From: DASXHY01 sp035552155
GTDB lineage: Bacteria; Verrucomicrobiota; Verrucomicrobiia; Limisphaerales; DASXHY01
Assembly (NCBI GenBank): GCA_035552155.1
Contig: DASZLX010000006.1
Location: 44,392 to 108,391, forward strand
Length of the DNA: 64,000 bases
Direction of reading: 5' to 3'
Below the pieces are notes generated by a model. It had not been told where the DNA came from, searched no databases, and worked only from the letters and a program-made list of their open reading frames with translations. This document shows positions 43,737 to 51,619 of the stretch, piece by piece (the stretch's first letter is position 1; every line of letters begins with the position of its first letter). Made by a program: the position numbers and the translations under genes.

Positions 43737-45218
43737 TTAAAGCAAGGACGCCAGGATCACCAGGCCGACGGTTAAAAAACCCAGCACCCAGGTCACTCGA
43801 TCCGTAATCGCAAACCAAACGGGGTCGTCATGCATTTTACCCCGGCGGGCGAAGATCCAGGCGCGAACGGTCCAATAAATGATCATCGGACCAATCAACC
43901 ACAGGAGTTGCGAAGAGGAATAGAGCGTGTCGGCCACCTGGCTTTCCGCCAGATACAGGAAGAAAACCAGCACACTCATCATTCCGCTGATCATTCCCGC
44001 GCTTTGAATCACTTCCAAATCGTCGGCGCAATAATCCCGGCCCACCGATTCCAACGATTGGAATTTCATCTTCTTGATCTCCACAAAGCGTTTCAAACAC
44101 GCCAGGCCCAGGAAGAAGAACGAGGAAAATGCCAGGAACCAGCGCGAGATGGGGACTTCGGAGGCGATACTGCCGGCGAAAATGCGCAGGGTGTAAAAGC
44201 CCGCCAGCACCAGGATGTCCAGGAGCAATTTATTTTTGAAAACAAATGAGTAAGCGAGGTTGAGAACCAAATACGCTATCAGCAGGAAAAAGATGACGGG
44301 CGGCAAAGTCACCGCGGAAAGAGCCAAACTCAGCACCACCAGCGTCAGGCTCAAAAACGAGGCGCTGATCACGCTGGCGTTGCCCGACGCCACCGGGCGG
44401 TTTCGCTTTCTTTCGTGCCGGCGATCGGACTCGATGTCGTACAAGTCGTTGGCCACATACACCGCCGAAGCGGCAAAGCTGAGGCAGAAAAAGACGCTCA
44501 GGAGCCGCTCGACGGAAAGGGCGTCCACTTTTTTGTGCGCGAGCAAAAAGGGCGCGAACACGAGCAGGTTTTTCAACCATTGATGCGGCCGCATCAGTTC
44601 GACCAGCGGCTTGAGCGCGACCCCTCCGTCGCGAAACGACACGGCGTCATGAGCATTGGCTTTGGCGGCTTCCAAAAGCGACTTGGACCGGGACACGACG
44701 ACGGCGGAATTCGCATGCTTCCATATCTTCAAGTCGGCGCGCTCATTTCCGGCGTAGTCGAAGGGCGCTCCCTTGCAGAGTGAGTTTATCAAGGTGACTT
44801 TGTTTTGCCCCTTCAGATTGTTATCGCGCGAGCTTCCGTAGGCGGCGCGAAAGATCCCCAAATGAGCGCTAACTTCGTCCACGATCCGCTGGTCGGCGGC
44901 GGAAATGAGAATCAACTCCCGCCCGGCCTGGTGTTCGGCTTTGAGATAGTCGAGGAACTCTTTGCGATAAGGCAGGAGGGCCGCGGTCGGGCGCACCCGG
45001 TCCGCCATCCACGTTTTCAAATGCGCTTTCCCCTTCGCGAGCGCCAGGGGCACGAGGAGGAGTTGGGCCGGGGATTTCCGCGCCAGCAGCAAAACACTCT
45101 CCACCAGCGTGTCACTCTTGATCAACGTGCCGTCGAGGTCCACAAAGAGCGGAGGCTTGGAGGCCTCGCGGACACCCGGAGGCGATCCAGCCGGATCGGC
45201 TAAAACATTTTGGCTCAT
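43737..45218 (-). CDS. HAD phosphatase fused to UbiA-type prenyltransferase (polyprenyl-phosphate phosphoribosyltransferase-like)
   Basis: A protein of 493 aa. The N-terminal half is a HAD domain with nucleophile motif FVDLDGTLIKSDT and the second motif ILISAADQRIVDEV. The C-terminal half is a UbiA membrane prenyltransferase with LMRPHQWLKNLLVFAP, the Asp-rich site NDLYDIESDRRHERKRNRP and several membrane helices. In mycobacteria the UbiA enzyme (DPPR synthase) couples phosphoribosyl pyrophosphate to decaprenyl phosphate and a separate phosphatase removes the 5-phosphate. The fusion would place both steps in one protein. The neighbouring DprE1/DprE2-like genes support this reading. Confidence 0.85.
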   Translation of the reverse strand: MSQNVLADPAGSPPGVREASKPPLFVDLDGTLIKSDTLVESVLLLARKSPAQLLLVPLALAKGKAHLKTWMADRVRPTAALLPYRKEFLDYLKAEHQAGRELILISAADQRIVDEVSAHLGIFRAAYGSSRDNNLKGQNKVTLINSLCKGAPFDYAGNERADLKIWKHANSAVVVSRSKSLLEAAKANAHDAVSFRDGGVALKPLVELMRPHQWLKNLLVFAPFLLAHKKVDALSVERLLSVFFCLSFAASAVYVANDLYDIESDRRHERKRNRPVASGNASVISASFLSLTLVVLSLALSAVTLPPVIFFLLIAYLVLNLAYSFVFKNKLLLDILVLAGFYTLRIFAGSIASEVPISRWFLAFSSFFFLGLACLKRFVEIKKMKFQSLESVGRDYCADDLEVIQSAGMISGMMSVLVFFLYLAESQVADTLYSSSQLLWLIGPMIIYWTVRAWIFARRGKMHDDPVWFAITDRVTWVLGFLTVGLVILASLL

Positions 45219-45221
45219 AAA

Positions 45222-45962
45222 CTAAAATTTCACTTTTGCCCAGACGGCATCCGGGAGCGTTTTTAAACCGGTCATGATTATTTTCCAGAACCAGGGCGAA
45301 TAGATGCGCCGCTTGCGCCGATGCACCGCATTGAGAATATCTCCGGCGACTTTTTGCGGACTGGCCATGAGCGGAGAAAGCGGCAGGTGCGCAGTCATGG
45401 CGGAATCCATGACACCCGGTTTTACTTCCAGCACCGACACATTTTTGGACGCCAGCGACGCCCGCAAACCATCCAGATAAGCGCTCACCGCCGCTTTGGT
45501 GGCGCCGTAACAGAAATTGGATTGGCGGCCGCGATCTCCCGCGACGGAGGTGACGACCACCAGAGTGCCGCCGGTTTTGTTCGCGAGCGCCGTGCCGAGC
45601 TTTTCGGCCAGGTAAGCCGTGGAAGTGAAATTCACCATCGTATTTTCCAGGAATGCCTTTTCATCCGCCAGGCACTCGGCATTGGAAAGCAGGACGCCGT
45701 GGCAGATGATGGCCATCGAGGGCGGCACGGGTTTCGCAAAAATCTGCTCCACCACTTCGCGGAGCGCGGCGAGATTCTCGAAGTCCGCCGAAATTGTTTC
45801 AACTGCCAGTTTGCCGTTGAGGCAGGTGAGATGATTGGCCACCGCCGCCAATTTTTCGCGGGACCGTCCCACGAGAATGAGGGACGCATCCGTGGACACA
45901 TACCGCTCGGCGATAGCTTGCGCCAAAGTGGAGGTGGCTCCGAAAATTGCAATGGCTCCCAT
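45222..45962 (-). CDS. DprE2-like short-chain dehydrogenase
   Basis: A protein of 246 aa. Classical SDR: nucleotide site IAIFGATSTLAQAIAERY, VVVTSVAGDRGRQSNFCYGATKAAVSAYLDG with the YxxxK pair, and VLEVKPGVMDSAMTAHLP. It matches DprE2, which reduces the polyprenyl-phosphoryl-2-keto-pentose to arabinose, rather than a general fatty-acid reductase, because it is directly next to the DprE1-like oxidase (5-nt spacing) and the UbiA gene. The start at 45962 avoids the overlap that the first start at 45989 would cause. Confidence 0.85.
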   Translation of the reverse strand: MGAIAIFGATSTLAQAIAERYVSTDASLILVGRSREKLAAVANHLTCLNGKLAVETISADFENLAALREVVEQIFAKPVPPSMAIICHGVLLSNAECLADEKAFLENTMVNFTSTAYLAEKLGTALANKTGGTLVVVTSVAGDRGRQSNFCYGATKAAVSAYLDGLRASLASKNVSVLEVKPGVMDSAMTAHLPLSPLMASPQKVAGDILNAVHRRKRRIYSPWFWKIIMTGLKTLPDAVWAKVKF

Positions 45963-45967
45963 AATTT

Positions 45968-47302
45968 TTATGCCGTTACCCGACGCCAAAAGCTCGAACT
46001 GAATCGCGGGTCCCGGAATTTTTCGAATTTGCCCAGCGCAGCCTGGTAACCGCTGCGAAATAATTCCGGCGACATGCGAGCGTCCTTGGCGGGGTATAAT
46101 CTGCCGCCCGCTGCGATGACGACCTGGTCCAGTTGATTGAACAGGTCCAGCGTCGCCTGGCCCTGATTGGGAAAATCTAGCGCCAGCGTCACACCCTCTC
46201 TGGGAAAAGACAACATGCCCTGATTTTCTCTATTTCCGAACACCTTCAAAACACCGAGAAAGGAGCCCAGGCCGGCCGTGCTGATTTTTCCAAGGATATC
46301 CAGCATCGGTTCCCGGCAACCGGCAAAAGGAATCACGAACTGATATTGAAAAAATCCCCGTTTGCCATACATCCGATTCCAGTTCCCAATGCCGTCCAGC
46401 GGGTAAAAAAAGGAGTCGTAGGTTTGCACCGATTTGACCGACCTGGCCTGTTGTTTGTGATAGTAAACGGTATTAAAGGCTTTCAGCGCCGGCTTGGAGA
46501 GCGGATTGAACGGCATCGAAACCGGAACGGTCAGGCGCGGAGCGCGGTGGACCGGGAGCCCCCGGCTTTTGTCCGCGCAATGATTTCCTCTCATGAAGAG
46601 GCCCCGCCCCAGACTTTGGCGCGGACTCAGGCAGTCAATCCAACAGACCGTGTGTTCAAAGGTTTTATCGGACTCCTTGCTGAGTTCCAGAAATTCATCG
46701 AAGTGACCGGTCTTGATGGTCTCGACTTCAATCGCGCTCGAAACGATGGGCCGCAATTGCAACTCGACCCACGTCATCAGCCCGGTGAGACCCAGTCCGC
46801 CGATAGTGGCGGCGAACCAATCCGGATTCGACTCCCTCGAACAAAGGATTCTCTCGCCATTACTCCGGAGCAGTTCAAATTTTTTGACATGTTCGCCGAT
46901 GCTGCCCACGCGATGGTGGTTTTTTCCATGCACATCGTTGGCGACCGCCCCGCCCAGCGTGACGAATTTCGTTCCCGGAGTCGTCGGCAGAAACCATCCT
47001 TGAGGAACAATCAGGCGCAGCACCTGGTCCAACGTCACGCCCGCTTCCGCGCGCAATACTCCAGCGACACTGTCGAAGGCAACGAATCGCTTCAAGTTGG
47101 CGCAGCAAAGGAGGGTGTTCCCGTCATTTTCGCAACTGTCGCCGTAGCTTCGCCCCACGCCGTAAGGCAGAAAACTTTGCGACTGATCAGCACTCCCGAA
47201 ATCGAACTGCGGCCAGTAGAGCCGGACCTCCTTCGATTTGGACTGCTTCAACCGCCCCCAACTCCGGTAACCCATGGTGCCGTTAGAGTTTTCCGGTGGC
47301 AT
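45968..47302 (-). CDS. DprE1-like FAD-linked oxidase
   Basis: A protein of 444 aa. The FAD-binding domain has the DprE1 hallmarks PYGVGRSYGDSCENDG, TLGGAVANDVHGKNHHRVGSIGEHV and IGGLGLTGLMTWVELQLRP. The C-terminal region (YFQYQFVIPFAG, GRLYPAKDARMSPELFRSGY) matches too. DprE1 oxidises decaprenyl-phosphoryl-ribose at C2 before DprE2 reduces it. The gene overlaps the preceding GT-C gene by 20 nt, and an ATG at 47275 would avoid the overlap. In this window it works in a polysaccharide rather than an arabinogalactan context. Confidence 0.9.
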   Translation of the reverse strand: MPPENSNGTMGYRSWGRLKQSKSKEVRLYWPQFDFGSADQSQSFLPYGVGRSYGDSCENDGNTLLCCANLKRFVAFDSVAGVLRAEAGVTLDQVLRLIVPQGWFLPTTPGTKFVTLGGAVANDVHGKNHHRVGSIGEHVKKFELLRSNGERILCSRESNPDWFAATIGGLGLTGLMTWVELQLRPIVSSAIEVETIKTGHFDEFLELSKESDKTFEHTVCWIDCLSPRQSLGRGLFMRGNHCADKSRGLPVHRAPRLTVPVSMPFNPLSKPALKAFNTVYYHKQQARSVKSVQTYDSFFYPLDGIGNWNRMYGKRGFFQYQFVIPFAGCREPMLDILGKISTAGLGSFLGVLKVFGNRENQGMLSFPREGVTLALDFPNQGQATLDLFNQLDQVVIAAGGRLYPAKDARMSPELFRSGYQAALGKFEKFRDPRFSSSFWRRVTA

Positions 47303-48929
47303 AACTGGTAACGCTGTCCGATTGGCTGGTCACTTCAAAAAGCTCCTGCGGTTCGTATTTCCAAATCATGAATTGAATCGGCCGGCCGTTGTACTCTGTA
47401 TATTCCGGCGAGGTATATAAGGCCTCATTCTTCGCCAATTGAATATCATACCCGCGTTTGCCCTTGCGGTATTCCTTGTCCAATATCCGGTTGAGATGCA
47501 CAAAATGCTGCGGCCTGCCATTCGCGGCGACTTCGTAATCGCAAACGTAATCGAGATGGCAATGCGCGAAATAATTCGGCAAATCACCTGACGTCAACGC
47601 GTGCTGGTATTCGTAACCATTGATCAAGCCATCCAGATTAACGGTGCGGCGGTGGCTGAAATAAGCGAAATAACCGCAATCGGTCATCCCGAAGGTCGCG
47701 TTCTCAGGAGTATTTTCCCGCGCCCACGTGGCGGACACGTACCACATATCGTGCACTTGTTTTTTGACCGACAATCCCCAGCACGTGCCGATAACCGACA
47801 AAACCAGGACCGCCGCGGACAAAGCGCCACCGACCCATCGCCAGCCTTTAAACTTCAACCACGCGAAGACCGAAGCCGCCATGAACAGGAGCAGCGGAAT
47901 GTAACTTGCGAAATGCCAGGAAAACGTTCCCCAGGTCGTGAAACACACTGAATAAGTGAAGTGCAACAAGGCGCCAATCCCGATTCCCAGAAGCATCACG
48001 ATGCCGGAATCCGCCTTCACGCCCGGCTGAAGTTGCTTCCGCAAAAAGCCGGCGGGCAAAAAGATCGAGACCAACGCGAAAAGCGTGAACGCAATGATGA
48101 TGACGGAATAGGGCGCCCATTGAGGGCGAATCGCCCGCAGGATCGAGCCTTCGACATGGGGAAACGAACTCTTCAATGCGCCACTGATGGGCACCAGGTG
48201 TCCCGTGTGCTTGTGATTCCACATTAAATAGGGGCTGACCAAAACCACGAAAACCACCAGGACGAGCCAATAAGATTTGAGCGCATTCGCAATTCCGGCC
48301 GGACGCCAGAAACGCACTTTATAAAACAGGCAGGTTGCCACCGCGACTCCGATCAGGATGAAAGCCGTGTCCAGGCGGCACAGGAACAGCAACGCCAGCA
48401 GGAACCCGAGAGCCGCTTTTCGCGCCGGTCCATTTTGCGGCGGGAGCAGGTCCCAGTGATCCACGGCGCAGAGAAGAATGCCCAGCACCAGAATCAGCAA
48501 CCCGCTTTCAAGGCCGTTGGTAAATTGATTGAGGACAATGGGCGCGGCGAAAAAAGGCAAAATGGCGGTGGCGGCGAAGGCGCCGCATTTCTTCTTAAGA
48601 AAGGACCAGTAAAGAATCATGCTGCCGGCCAGGATGAGGGACAACAGCGCGTACACCAGGCGCAGCGCCAAATCCGAATTCCCGTGCGCGAACCAGAAGA
48701 TCGGCAACAGAATCGTCATCCACAACGGATGATAGCCGTTTGAAAAATTAATTCCGTCAAACGTCGAGCCATCGCCTGCGACAATATGTTGAGCCGTCCG
48801 GAAGTAATAAAACGAATCGTCCGCCGTCAAAACGCCGAGGCCGCGCGCGGTCGACAAGCTGAACACGCCCAGCGCGAGCAACAACAAGGCGAACACCAAA
48901 ATGGTCCATTTTATACGCTTTTCTTTCAT
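47283..48929 (-). CDS. GT-C-type membrane glycosyltransferase
   Basis: A protein of 548 aa with about eleven membrane helices. The first periplasmic loop carries the acidic GT-C motif LTADDSFYYFRTAQHIVAG, with NGYHPLW following, a pattern found in polyprenyl-phosphate-dependent arabinosyl- and mannosyltransferases. It is next to genes for polyprenyl-phosphate-pentose synthesis, so it is the best candidate for the enzyme that uses that donor. The C-terminus is a soluble periplasmic domain. Its ATG overlaps the preceding acyltransferase stop codon by 4 nt (ATGA). Confidence 0.83.
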   Translation of the reverse strand: MKEKRIKWTILVFALLLLALGVFSLSTARGLGVLTADDSFYYFRTAQHIVAGDGSTFDGINFSNGYHPLWMTILLPIFWFAHGNSDLALRLVYALLSLILAGSMILYWSFLKKKCGAFAATAILPFFAAPIVLNQFTNGLESGLLILVLGILLCAVDHWDLLPPQNGPARKAALGFLLALLFLCRLDTAFILIGVAVATCLFYKVRFWRPAGIANALKSYWLVLVVFVVLVSPYLMWNHKHTGHLVPISGALKSSFPHVEGSILRAIRPQWAPYSVIIIAFTLFALVSIFLPAGFLRKQLQPGVKADSGIVMLLGIGIGALLHFTYSVCFTTWGTFSWHFASYIPLLLFMAASVFAWLKFKGWRWVGGALSAAVLVLSVIGTCWGLSVKKQVHDMWYVSATWARENTPENATFGMTDCGYFAYFSHRRTVNLDGLINGYEYQHALTSGDLPNYFAHCHLDYVCDYEVAANGRPQHFVHLNRILDKEYRKGKRGYDIQLAKNEALYTSPEYTEYNGRPIQFMIWKYEPQELFEVTSQSDSVTSYATGKL

Positions 48930-50026
48930 GATTCCGAAATATTAGTCGGCACCGGCTCCACCACGGCCGCCACCGGGATCGGGGAAACTTCCCGAAGTTC
49001 GGTGCGCTTACGGTACCAGTTCCTAATCAAATGTAAGCACGGCTTTTCCACGATGAATGTGATTCCTATGGCCAATCCGAATGCGACCAGGATAGCCATG
49101 CCGATCGAGACAAACGGATTAAAGCCCTGGCTATAGCCATATCGGATGACGACATACCCGATATGTTGGTGAATCAAATAAAGTGTGTATGAGATGGTGC
49201 CCAGGAAAGCCAACGGCCCCCAACAAATCCATTTGAGATATCCAAAAAGAAAGAGATAGAAGGCGGCGACGAACGCCAGCATCACGGTCACACTGGGATC
49301 AATCTGGCCATAGAGCATATGCGGCATGAAGTATTCATTTGCCAGCGCCCATAGCGGAAGCAGATGAATCCAAAAATTGCGGGCTCCGTGTTTATACATC
49401 TGGTAGAAAACAATCCCGCACGCAAATTGATGCCCGTACGATAACATCAATATTTTGCTGATAATTGCCGGAACCACCAGCAGCTTGCATATCACCAGAA
49501 TGATCACCGCCGACTGAAGCGCCAAAAATATCGCGCAAATAAGCAGGGGCCGCTTCAATGCTTTCAAGCAGAACAAGCAGAACATAATCGCGTAAAAACC
49601 GAGTTCATACGACAATGTCCAATAGGAGTTATCCACGTGCTTAAAACCAAAATATCTTTGCAGCATGGTGAGATTTGCCACGAGGTCTTTAACGCCGACT
49701 TCCAACCCGGGCAAACCGAACGTTCGAACCACGAGGAAGGTAATCAATACCGCGCACCAGTACGCCGGATACAAACGCGAAAAGCGGGACACCACGAAGT
49801 CGAGCGGTCTTTTTGTTTTTGCGAGCGTCATATAGATGACGAACCCGCTGATGATGAAAAAAAGATTTACTGCATGCGCTCCCGATACAAACAAGGGAAC
49901 CGATTTATCATGGTGAAACAAACGGTCGAAGTACGCAGTGTAGTGAAAGGACAGCACCCACACGGCCGCCAGGCCGCGCAGGACGTCCAATTCGGTTAGG
50001 CGATTGCTTTGCTTATTCGCAGTCAT
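48926..50026 (-). CDS. Acyltransferase 3 family membrane protein
   Basis: A protein of 366 aa with ten or so membrane helices. Diagnostic motifs are LDVLRGLAAVWVLSFHY (catalytic His region), FFIISGFVIYMTLAKT, RFSRLYPAYW and the C-terminal YLIHQHIGY. Family members transfer acetyl or other acyl groups to surface polysaccharides across the inner membrane. The start has a good Shine-Dalgarno site (AAGGAG, about 7 nt before the ATG at 50026), unusual for this locus. It is coupled to the GT-C gene by an ATGA overlap. Confidence 0.88.
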   Translation of the reverse strand: MTANKQSNRLTELDVLRGLAAVWVLSFHYTAYFDRLFHHDKSVPLFVSGAHAVNLFFIISGFVIYMTLAKTKRPLDFVVSRFSRLYPAYWCAVLITFLVVRTFGLPGLEVGVKDLVANLTMLQRYFGFKHVDNSYWTLSYELGFYAIMFCLFCLKALKRPLLICAIFLALQSAVIILVICKLLVVPAIISKILMLSYGHQFACGIVFYQMYKHGARNFWIHLLPLWALANEYFMPHMLYGQIDPSVTVMLAFVAAFYLFLFGYLKWICWGPLAFLGTISYTLYLIHQHIGYVVIRYGYSQGFNPFVSIGMAILVAFGLAIGITFIVEKPCLHLIRNWYRKRTELREVSPIPVAAVVEPVPTNISES

Positions 50027-50095
50027 CGTTACTCCTTGAAAATTGAGGGGAATGCATCCGGCGCGCCGCCCGATGCAGTGAGGAACAGTTCCGCT

Positions 50096-51511
50096 CTAAG
50101 CTCCCATCGGCTGACATTCGGCTTCGACATCGACAAAGTCCGGCTTTCCATCTTCCGCGTCGGAAAACTCTTTGGAATGAGTTACCGTTTTTTCCTGATA
50201 CACCCGCATCATGATGCCCACTATTGCCCACATCACAACTGTCGATTCGCGGGGATAGAACGTCTGCGCTCCCAGGGAACCAATTAACTCACCACATACC
50301 AGCGAAAAGGTTATCCCTCCCGCCGCCGAAGCCAGCCCATCTGCCTGTCGAAACAACTTGATCGAACACGCGACCACAACTCCATAGAAAGGGATGATCA
50401 GCAACAGGCCGATAATGCCATTATCCAACATCCATTCGAGATACGCGTTATGCGGATGCGGGAACGGATCGTCCAACTGGATGGCGACATAGTCCGCGAC
50501 ACCACTATAGTGAAATCCATCCCGTCCAAACCCGAATAACGGAGCCTGGCGGATTTTCTTAATGACCGCCGGCCAGATAACCGTCCGGCCGGAAGTGATT
50601 TCAGACATATCGCTGTTCTGGACGATTTGTCCTGACTTTCCACCAAACCCCTGGAACAAGCTTTGGCGAATGGTCGGGGAAAGCGTCAAAATCACGAAAC
50701 AGGCCGCGGGCAGCAGGATGAGCAATTTCCTCCAGCGGATGAGGCCCAGGAAGACGCCTACAATCACCCAGGTGCCATATCCCGTTTTACCCGCGGTCAG
50801 TGCCTGACCCAAAAGAATGACGCAGGAAACTCCATAAAGCGCCCACTTCACTCGCTTGTCGGTAAAAGCACTGGCCAGGGCAATCGCCGCCCAACTGGCG
50901 CCGGCCAGGAACGTGGAAAGATTATCGCGGTTGTAGCCCACGCTTTGCTGGAGGATTTTGGAGGCGCGCTGCCTTAATTCTCCGCTGCTTCCGCGCAGCA
51001 TCCCCAGGGGCATATGGCGTATCACCTGCACAGATATAAGAAAATAAAACGCCATCGCCGCGCACAACGCCTGCCGGCAGGTTATCCGGGTGCGAATGCC
51101 GTCGTACAACATCATCAATGGCAGGAACCACTTGAAACAATTTATAAAGTAGGCGCAGAAAACGCCCACGGCCACGCCTTCAACCACTCCCGCGGGATGC
51201 AGCAACGCACGAAAACCGGCGACGAACATGACCGCGCAAAAAATAAGCAACGCTCGCTTAAAAAATCTCGGCATGTCCCACTCCAACTCCTCCATCTGGC
51301 GAAAACGCAGCCAATTGATGACGACATTCGCAATCAGGATGTTCCACAAATTGATTCCGGGGATGCCGAAAAGAGTCCTGGGAATATCCGGGTGCTCCGA
51401 AATGGACATCAGCACCAGCGCGCCGCAACAACCCACGAACCACCGGCCACGCCAGCAGATCAAGGATAGGTACAATACCGCGAGGATCGCGATTAGGAAT
51501 CGAATGGACAT
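50096..51511 (-). CDS. O-antigen ligase/polymerase-like membrane protein (Wzy/WaaL-type)
   Basis: A protein of 471 aa with about twelve hydrophobic segments and a large periplasmic loop. The Wzy_C-like region includes ITSGRTVIWPAVIKKIRQAPLFGFGRDGFHY and DPFPHPHNAYLEWMLDNGIIG, the conserved His-containing motif. Either polymerisation of repeat units or ligation to a carrier is possible; in an EPS locus with a flippase, Wzy-type polymerase is the more likely role. The ATG at 51511 is preferred to an in-frame TTG at 51538. Confidence 0.85.
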   Translation of the reverse strand: MSIRFLIAILAVLYLSLICWRGRWFVGCCGALVLMSISEHPDIPRTLFGIPGINLWNILIANVVINWLRFRQMEELEWDMPRFFKRALLIFCAVMFVAGFRALLHPAGVVEGVAVGVFCAYFINCFKWFLPLMMLYDGIRTRITCRQALCAAMAFYFLISVQVIRHMPLGMLRGSSGELRQRASKILQQSVGYNRDNLSTFLAGASWAAIALASAFTDKRVKWALYGVSCVILLGQALTAGKTGYGTWVIVGVFLGLIRWRKLLILLPAACFVILTLSPTIRQSLFQGFGGKSGQIVQNSDMSEITSGRTVIWPAVIKKIRQAPLFGFGRDGFHYSGVADYVAIQLDDPFPHPHNAYLEWMLDNGIIGLLLIIPFYGVVVACSIKLFRQADGLASAAGGITFSLVCGELIGSLGAQTFYPRESTVVMWAIVGIMMRVYQEKTVTHSKEFSDAEDGKPDFVDVEAECQPMGA

Positions 51512-51619
51512 CTTGGGAAGCAAATCCGGCCTGGTCAAATCGACTAAGCCGGACTGATGCGCGGCTTTCGGCCGCTGATGACGACACTGTGTTGTGGACC
51601 CGCCGGCCGAGCCGGCGAT

